From CAZACQ01 sp964483725 (GTDB lineage Bacteria > Patescibacteriota > Gracilibacteria > Absconditabacterales > Absconditicoccaceae): DNA of 64,000 nt. Below the pieces are notes generated by a model. That model searched no databases. It saw nothing but the letters and a program-made list of their open reading frames with translations, and was not told where the DNA came from. Of this stretch, positions 57,055 through 64,000 are shown piece by piece (position 1 is the stretch's first letter; every line of letters starts with the position of its first letter). The position numbers were made by a program, and so were the translations under genes. The stretch lies in the NCBI GenBank assembly GCA_964483725.1, contig CAZACQ010000002.1, positions 1 through 64,000 on the forward strand. Direction: 5' to 3'.

Positions 57055-59445
57055 TTATTTATCTCATTCCTTCCAAGGTCTAAAAATTGATACTATTTCT
57101 TTATCAGAAATCTTTGGTAATTTTGTATTTCTATCTTTTAAATTTATATCATTAGAGTGTATTTCTATTAATTTTCATGTTTTTAATTTAAGAGTTACTG
57201 CTCATTCATCTATACTTATACCTCATAACAATTTTTCTCATTTTGATATTTTACTTGCAATTAGTCACTTTTGTCATCTTTTTTGAAGTTTCATATCTTC
57301 TAGACTAATAAGTTTTCATCAAGTTTGGCTATAGATAAACATAAATGGTTCACCAGAATGTACAAACATATTTCCAACATTTTCTCAGTCTTCTAAATCA
57401 ATTGCTTTTACTCATCAAGCTGTTTTTCAGCTTGCTCTTATATTGGATTGTGGAAATAATAATATCATTCATGATTGGCTAACTACTGATATATTATCAT
57501 CTTCTTTAACTTTATTAACTTTACTTATATTTTCATTTTCAGCAAGTCACATAATTTTTGTAGGTGTTTTTTTCAATTTATCAATCAAGTCTTTAGTTAC
57601 TTTCTTTATGTTATTGTTATCTGTTAACATCACAATATAATCAAAATCTTCATCTATTATATCAACAAAGACCACATTTCATTTTAATTTAAAATCTTTT
57701 TTGAAATCAACTCATGCATTTTTTATATTATGTTGTCATAAGTCTTTTACTCTTCTTATAACTAGTTCTCACTTATCTGTGATTGCAAAGAGTTTATATT
57801 GATTATGTATATGTTTTATAGTAATAGTATTTTCTGGTATTATATTAAGTCTTGTTTGGTATAGTATTTTAGTTTCAAAATCATCTCACATCCATAATAT
57901 TACATTTTCTTTTTGCAACTCCTCAAGTCTCTTAAGATTTTTAACTGAATTTTCTAGTTCATAAACTTCTAATGATTCACTTAATATTGTTCTTCTTTCA
58001 TCTCAATATTCGTCTTTTATATAAACTAATTCATCAATAACAACTTCATCTAGTTTTTGTGGCTCATTAATTAATCATTTTAAATACTCAATAAGTTCTT
58101 TTTTGTCTTTAATTTCATCTAATATTTTTTGAATTTCAAGTCATACTAGTGTTTGTAGTCTTAACATAAGTATATATTCAGCTTGGGCATCTGTAAATTC
58201 AAACTTTTCCATAAGCTCTTGTTTTGCTTCTTGTCTAGTTTGTGATCATCTTATAGTTTCTATTACTTCATCCAATATATTTATTGCTTTTTCAAGTCAT
58301 AGTAATATATGAAGTCTATCTTCTGCCTTATTAAGTAAATATACTGATCTATTGTATACAACTTCTCTTCTATAAGTTACAAATTGCTCTAATAATTCTT
58401 TTATATTCAACATTTGTGGTTGAATTCATTTATCTATAAGGCAAACATTGTTTAAGTTAAAATTAGTTTGTAATTCTGTAAATTTATATATTAATGTAAG
58501 AATATCAGATGCACTGTATCATTTTTTAGGAGTTATAACTATTCTTATTTTTTCTTTACTTGATTCATCTGTTATGTCAGATATTCATTCAATTCTCTTT
58601 TGACTTACAAGGTCTCAAATTTTAGCTACTAAATTAGATTTATTTACTTGGAAAGGTAATTGAGTTATTATTATACATTCTACTCAATCTATTTCTGAAA
58701 CTTCTGCTTTTCAACGACATTTTATTGATCATTTTCATTTTCTATATACTTCTTTTATATTTTCTGAATCATAAATATAACCTCATGTTGGAAAATCAGG
58801 TCACTTTATAATATTCATTATTTCATCAATACTAATTTCAGGGTTCTCTATCAATGACAAACAAGCATCAATTACTTCATTAAGATTATGTGGAGCCATA
58901 TTTGTTGCCATTCATACAGCTATTCACATTGTTCAATTACATAAATGGTTTGGAAATTTTGTAGGAAGCATAACTGGTTCTTCTCTTGAGTTATCATATG
59001 TATCTCTCCAATCTACTGTATCCATTTCTATATCTTGAAGCATTTCGTTAGCTATTTTTGTAAGTCTTGCTTCTGTATATCTCATAGCAGCTGCTCAATC
59101 TCAGTCTATACTTCAGAAATTACCTTGTCACTCAACTAATGGGTATCTTAATGAAAAATCCTGAGTCATTCTTACCATTGCTTCATATACAGAGCTATCA
59201 CCATGTGGATGATACTTTCACAAAACTTCTCAAACTACTGCAGCAGATTTTTTGAAACTAGAGTTATGAAAAAGTTTAAGATCATACATAGCATATAATA
59301 TTCTTCTAAGAACTGGTTTTAATCAATCTCTAACATCTGGTAAAGCTCTACTAACTATAACAGACATACTATAATCTATATAACTTTGAGTTATTTCTCA
59401 CTCAATACTATGTGGAACAATTCTTGCTTTATTTTCTTCTTTCAT
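57055..59445 (-). CDS. gyrA: DNA gyrase subunit A
   Basis: A 796-residue type IIA topoisomerase A subunit that cuts and rejoins DNA to introduce negative supercoils. The N-terminal region [20 protein letters not shown] is standard; the quinolone-resistance region is [17 protein letters not shown]; the catalytic tyrosine is Tyr123 in [22 protein letters not shown] belongs to the coiled-coil tower. The C-terminal beta-pinwheel includes LQKRGQKGLIA, a recognisable GyrA-box (QRRGGKG) variant, which favours gyrase over topoisomerase IV. gyrB is not in the window. At the quinolone hot spot the residues are Ser84 and Tyr87, where E. coli has Ser83 and Asp87. The gene leads the minus-strand series. 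Confidence 0.94.
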
Positions 59446-59614
59446 TGTTTATTTTAAACTATCTAAATCTTATAAAAATTGCAATTATATCTTCTTTTAT
59501 ATTGATTTAAATCATTTTTTCAATTCAAGTTTGCTTTTTAGTTGATTTTCTTTTTTAAATCTTTAAAAAAAACATACTTAAAACATAAATAATTTAAAAT
59601 TAAAAACTTTAAAA

Positions 59615-61105
59615 ATGGATATTATGGCAGTTATAGTGCCTGTTTTGGTTTTTGTTTTGTGAGTTCTTATTTGAAAATTGATATATGAAACTTATGTTAA
59701 CAAAAAAGAAAAAAGGCTTGATGAAAAATTAGAAAAAGTAGAAAATGAATATTTGGATAATATAAATAAAGCTCAATCAAAAGCCTCTGAAATAATAGAA
59801 CAGGCAAATCAAGAGTACAATCAAAAGCTTAAGAGAGTTGAAATATTAGAAGATAGAATATCAAAAAAAGAAGAAAAGCTAGACAAAAAGATTGCTGATG
59901 TCAATAATGAAAAGTCAGAAATTGATCAATTGAAGCTCGATTTACAAGATAAAATTGACAAAGAAATTGAAAAGTTGGAGTATCTAGCTTGATTAACTAA
60001 AGAAGATGCTAAAAACGAGCTATTTAATATAATAGAAAATGATTATTCAAGTGATATTGTTGATTTTGTTGAGAAACAAAAATTATTAAAGCAAGAATCT
60101 GCTACTAAAGAAGCAGCAAGTATTATTTCCAAGGTTTTACCAAGAGTTTGAATGAATCAAGTTAGTGAATTTACTGTATCTATAATTGATTTACCAAGTG
60201 AAGAAACTAAAGGTAAGATTATATGAAAAGAGTGAAGGAATATATCTTTTTTTGAGAAAATAACTTGAGCAGAAATTATTATTGATGAGACACCCTTGGT
60301 TGTTAATGTTTCATGTTATGATCCAGAAAAAAGATATGTTGCAGCAGAAACACTAAAAAGACTTGTAAAAGATTGAAGAATTAATCCTATATATATTGAA
60401 AGAACATACAATGATGTGCTTTGATGAATGGATGACTTTCTGCTTGAAAAATGAAAAGAAGCATTATCAACATTAAACTTAGCTATGTTTAAGCCAGATA
60501 TATTAAAAATGATTTGAGAATTTTATTTTAGGTATAGTTATGGTCAAAATCTTTGGATTCATAGTATAGAAGTTGCAAGAATATCTGAATGAATAGCTAA
60601 TGAATTATGATTGGATTGACAACTTGCTAAAAAAGCATGACTTTTACATGATATTTGAAAAGTTAGAACAGGAACTTGAGCGGCTCATGCTAAAGTGTGA
60701 TGAGAAATTTTAAGACAATATGATTTTGATCCTGTTGTAATAAATGCTGCTGAATGACATCATTTTGATGTGCCTTTGGAAGATCCAATTGCTTGGATTG
60801 TTACAGCTGCTGATGCAATTAGTGCTGCTAGACCTTGAGCAAGATTTAACACAAAAAATATGTTTATAGAAAGAATGGAAACTTTAGAAAAACTTATTTC
60901 TGAATTTGATTGAGTAAATAAAGTATATATAATGCAAGCATGAAGAGAAATTATGACTTTTGTTGATTCAAAGAAAATAAGTGATTTGTATTTAGAAAAA
61001 TTAGTTAAAAATATTTCTAAAAAAATTGAATCTCAATTAGATTATCCAGGTAATGTTAGAATAGTATGAATTAGAGAAAATAAAGTTACTAGCTACATTA
61101 GTTAA
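59615..61105 (+). CDS. rny: Ribonuclease Y
   Basis: A 496-residue membrane-bound endoribonuclease that initiates mRNA decay. Domain order is the standard one: N-terminal transmembrane helix (about residues 4-24), a long coiled coil (about 30-125), a KH RNA-binding domain with GKIIGKEGRNISFFEKITG (about 205-225), an HD phosphohydrolase domain with the metal motif LLHDIGK near residue 345, and a C-terminal region. The 169-bp gap between this gene and divergent gyrA must hold both promoters. Length is slightly below the usual 510-520 residues. The KH GxxG and HD glycines are TGA. Confidence 0.95.
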
Positions 61106-61143
61106 TTGCTTTAAATTTTATTTATAACTTAATATAAAATTAA

Positions 61144-61920
61144 ATGTATCCTTATTTTGAAATTGCTTGAGTTACATTATATATGACATGATTATGAATA
61201 ATATCATTTATATTAGCAAATTTATTTTTGATAAAATTTTACTCAAAGAGATTTAATGTAAATTTTTGGAAATTTTTTAGTTGGTTACCGTTATTTTTAC
61301 TATTACCATATTTATTATGATCTTATTTTTATCATTTCTTTTCTTCACTTCTTATTGTACCTATGTCTTTTTCTGATTTGTATTTAATAATATCTCCTTT
61401 CTGATATGATTTTAGTTTTTTTTGAATAACTCTTTGATTAGCAATATCAATATATTTGTTTATAAATAATGTAGACATTAAAACTGAAAAATATAAGCGA
61501 ATTGATATATTTTTTTATAGTTTTAGTTTATCACTTGTTCCATTAGGTTTTTTTCTAGTTTTATGAGATGATTTTATATGAAATGTCACAACTAGTTTTG
61601 TGTGAGTTTCAGCCTTAATGTCAGATACTGTTATTGATTCATATGATATGGTATATCCTGTTGGTATATTTTTATCTCTTTTATGAATAATAGTTTTTAT
61701 TATATGACTTTTCTTAAATTATATTTTTAAGTCATATTGAATCTGATTTTTTTGATTTATAGTTTTGTTACTATTGTTTAACTTCATATTCCATTATCAA
61801 ATGTATCCAAAACATTTAGTATTCAGTGTTTTTGATTATACTTTAGATATTAAAAATTATTGGACTATTATTCTTTCTATATTAGTCTTTTTGTATTACA
61901 TAAGAATAAAATCTTTATAA
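61144..61920 (+). CDS. Polytopic integral membrane protein
   Basis: A 258-residue protein with about seven transmembrane helices and very few charged residues. The beginning (MYPYFEIAGVTLYMTGLGI) faintly resembles prolipoprotein diacylglyceryl transferase (Lgt), whose N-terminus has a similar strand before the first helix. The Lgt catalytic signatures (HGG and RxGNxxN-type motifs) are not present, so I do not assign it. It is 38 bp after rny and 15 bp before the baseplate-J-like gene, probably in one transcript. Role unknown. Confidence 0.6.
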
Positions 61921-61935
61921 TATTAATTATTTGGA

Positions 61936-63465
61936 ATGAAAATTTCATTTTGAGCAGATGATACTTTGTATAAAATATTTAAAACTATTGAAAAACTACC
62001 AAACTGAAAAGAGGTTGAGATATTTATTCATCCTTCTAATTCAGTTTTTGAAAATATTTGGTTATGAAAGCAAATACTTGATTTGTTAGATTCTAGATGA
62101 CTGAATTATTATTTTGTATGTAAAAATAAATTGTGTGTAAATTATTATAAAAAAATTTGAGCTAGATATAAATTTATAGAAAGTTCAAAAATAAAAAAAT
62201 TTATTAAATCACTTTATTCATTTTTTTATTGATCAAAAGATTTTCATAAATATGTACTAAAACACAAATCAAGTATTTGATATCTTATAATTGCAACTGA
62301 ACTTGTATTTGTTGTAGCTATTTTCTATTTTTTCTATATGTTTGTTACACCATCTGCTAAAGTATATATTAAACCTTCATATAGTATTCAAGATATTACT
62401 TATAATTTTCGTTATATTCCAGCGGAAAATTATGATAATTATACTGATATGAATCAATTATCTATTCCATATTATGAGCTATCAGAGAATATAAGCTATT
62501 GAGTTTCAATGCAAGTTGATAGCTTAAGATATTCTCAAGAACCATCAGAATGAGAGGTTGTTATATATAATGAAACAAGTAGTGAAGTATCATTAGTATC
62601 AAACACTAGACTAGTAACATCAGATTGATTAATTTTTAGAACAAAAAACTGGGTAAGCATACCAGCTGCTCAATGAGATGAACCTTGAGAAGTTACTGTA
62701 GAGGTTAAAGCAGACACTGAAGATGAATCATGAGAAATTATTTGAGATAGATGAAATATTCTTGAATGAACAAGCCTATTAATAATAAATTTATCTGAAT
62801 CATACAATGCAAGAAATATATATGCAGAAGCAATATCTGATTTTACTTGAGGTAGTACACAGGAAGAATGAGAGGTTCAAGAATCAGATATTCAAGCAGT
62901 TATAGAATATTTAGAAGATTATGTAAATAATAATATAAACTCATTTGCATGAAATTTATTGTCAGATTATCCAGATAAATATTTGTTAAGATTTTCTGAT
63001 TTTATTGATTATGAAATATTGGATATACAGTTAAATCAAGAAGTAGGTGATTATGCAAGTAGAGTTGATTGAAATATTGAATTTAATATTTCTGCATGAT
63101 ATTTTTATCGAGAAGATTTTGATAAAGCAATTTGAAAGTATATTCAAGATAGAACATCTGAAAATTACAAACTTATTGACATAAATAAAAGTAGTTTAAC
63201 TTTATTTCAAGCTATTGAAACTGATTGATATTATGTAATTCCTACAAGAATAGATACAGTTCGATGATATGATTTTGAATCTGATATAAATTCTTTAAAA
63301 GATGAAATTGCATGAATGATTATGTGAGAAGATATTTGAAATGCTAGAAATATAATTCTTTGATATGATGAGGCTGATGTTTCAATAATTAGAGTAACAC
63401 CACCATGGTATGATAATATTCCATCTGTTAGGTCTAGAATAGATATTAGAATAGATTCTCATTAA
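61936..63465 (+). CDS. Membrane-anchored protein with baseplate-J-like domain
   Basis: A 509-residue protein with a cytoplasmic N-terminus (about 115 residues, MKISFGADDTLYKIFKTIEK), one transmembrane helix (about residues 117-138), and a large outside part. That part contains GEVVIYNETSSEVSLVSNTRLVT-type sequence followed by FRTKNWVSIPA and GEVTVEVKAD. This reads like the baseplate J/gp47-type domain found in many CPR membrane proteins encoded near pilus genes. The next gene encodes a PilN-like protein. A role in a pilus or secretion apparatus is suggested by this context only. The split at the transmembrane helix and the acidic outside region argue against a true phage baseplate. Confidence 0.65.
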
Positions 63466-63545
63466 TTTAAGAATAAAATTAATTTTTTGCATTTTTCAAA
63501 AAAAGATATATAATATAATATATTTTATTATTATAAAAATAAAAA

Positions 63546-64000
63546 ATGTCTATAAAAATAAAAATGTTTATGAGACAGTTAAAAAAAGAAAAACGAAAAT
63601 ATATATCATGAATATTTATTTTTTGATTTTTTGTTTGAATATTACTGTATTGATACAATAGATATCAAATTTGGGATTTGGATAATAAAATTTCAAACTT
63701 AAATCAATCCATAGATAATAAAGAAGATGAATATGCTAATATTACTTCTGGATATGATTACCAAAGAATTGAAACTGCAATGTATTTTTATGATAATAGA
63801 TCAGATGTATCATGGATAAATAATATAACTTCTTTAATATGAGTTTTTGATACAGTTTCTTCTATTGGTGATTGACAAGAAATAGTACTAGAAGATTTTT
63901 CAGTTGATATGAATAATGTAAGTTTGAGAGGTTCTATTTCAGAATTAGATCTTGTTTATTCAGATTGATGATTAATTGATGAATTTGTTGAATTAGATTT
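63546..64000 (+). CDS. PilN-like inner-membrane protein, 3'-truncated by window end
   Basis: The first 151 codons of a protein that continues past position 64000. A basic cytoplasmic start (MSIKIKMFMRQLKKEKRKY) is followed by one transmembrane helix (FIFGFFVGILLYGY), a short coiled coil (WDLDNKISNLNQSIDNKEDE) and then a mixed alpha/beta domain. This is the architecture of type IV pilus assembly protein PilN: small N-terminus, helix, coiled coil and ferredoxin-like domain. The match is architectural, not by motif. The upstream baseplate-J-like gene and the distant pilin-like gene (49341) give mild support. Confidence 0.5.

Noticed and set aside
61144..61920. Assignment as prolipoprotein diacylglyceryl transferase
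   Set aside because: Only the first 20 residues look similar; the catalytic Lgt motifs are not found, so it is left as an unassigned membrane protein.

Overview
This 64-kb window reads coherently only if TGA is sense and encodes glycine. With the standard code almost every gene breaks into fragments under 150 codons. With TGA read as Gly (NCBI translation table 25) it resolves into about 50 tightly packed, full-length genes that end only in TAA or TAG. Invariant glycines of universal proteins are written TGA: the FtsZ GGGTGTG loop, the LepA DHGKST loop, the guanylate kinase P-loop and the MurD P-loop. That code, the very AT-rich composition, tiny intergenic gaps and absence of clear Shine-Dalgarno boxes point to the Candidate Phyla Radiation, either Absconditabacteria (SR1) or Gracilibacteria (BD1-5). 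The gene content is mostly chromosomal core. I see no phage, insertion sequence, CRISPR array, rRNA or tRNA.

Layout. 0-6.2 kb (+): EamA-type transporter, thyA, gmk, a chain of envelope/unknown genes and a MoxR-type ATPase. 6.2-10.4 kb (-): aldo/keto reductase, a single-ring Clp-type AAA+ protein and a DEAD-box RNA helicase with a structured leader. 10.7-15.7 kb (+): lepA, a phospholipase-D-like protein and a large unknown. 15.8-17.6 kb (-): thrS lacking the TGS domain. 17.9-20.6 kb (+): two secreted proteins and a DUF3137-like membrane protein. 20.7-29.9 kb (+): a giant protein with a diaminopimelate-epimerase fold, a VanX-type D,D-dipeptidase, a TPP enzyme, an aldehyde dehydrogenase, a cysteine desulfurase and a start-less repeat-bearing surface protein. 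29.9-31.5 kb (-): sucrose-phosphorylase-type GH13. 31.6-33.4 kb (+): a small unknown and thiI. 33.4-37 kb (-): acidic membrane protein, PrsW, DUF2905, BolA and monothiol glutaredoxin. 37-47.4 kb (+): MiaB-like enzyme, a GCGH-motif protein, a 2,228-residue alpha-2-macroglobulin without thioester motif and a TIM-barrel protein. 47.4-53 kb (+): uppS, dnaN, a type IV pilin-like protein, ftsA, ftsZ and an atpC-like gene. 53-59.4 kb (-): gyrA, murD, pheS, DUF3137 and lemA. 59.6-64 kb (+): rny, two membrane proteins (one baseplate-J-like) and a PilN-like protein running off the end.

The functions fit a small cell-envelope-focused parasite or epibiont: peptidoglycan and division genes (murD, uppS, ftsA, ftsZ, VanX-like), surface and pilus proteins, a macroglobulin and Fe-S/tRNA-thiolation genes. 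Biosynthetic pathways are not visible here beyond nucleotide steps.

Two 100-N gaps (20392-20491 and 35687-35786) are both flanked by duplicated sequence (55 and 36 bp). Deleting each gap plus one copy restores an open frame exactly, so both look like unmerged assembly overlaps rather than missing DNA. All coordinates below assume TGA = Gly; protein lengths were counted by hand.
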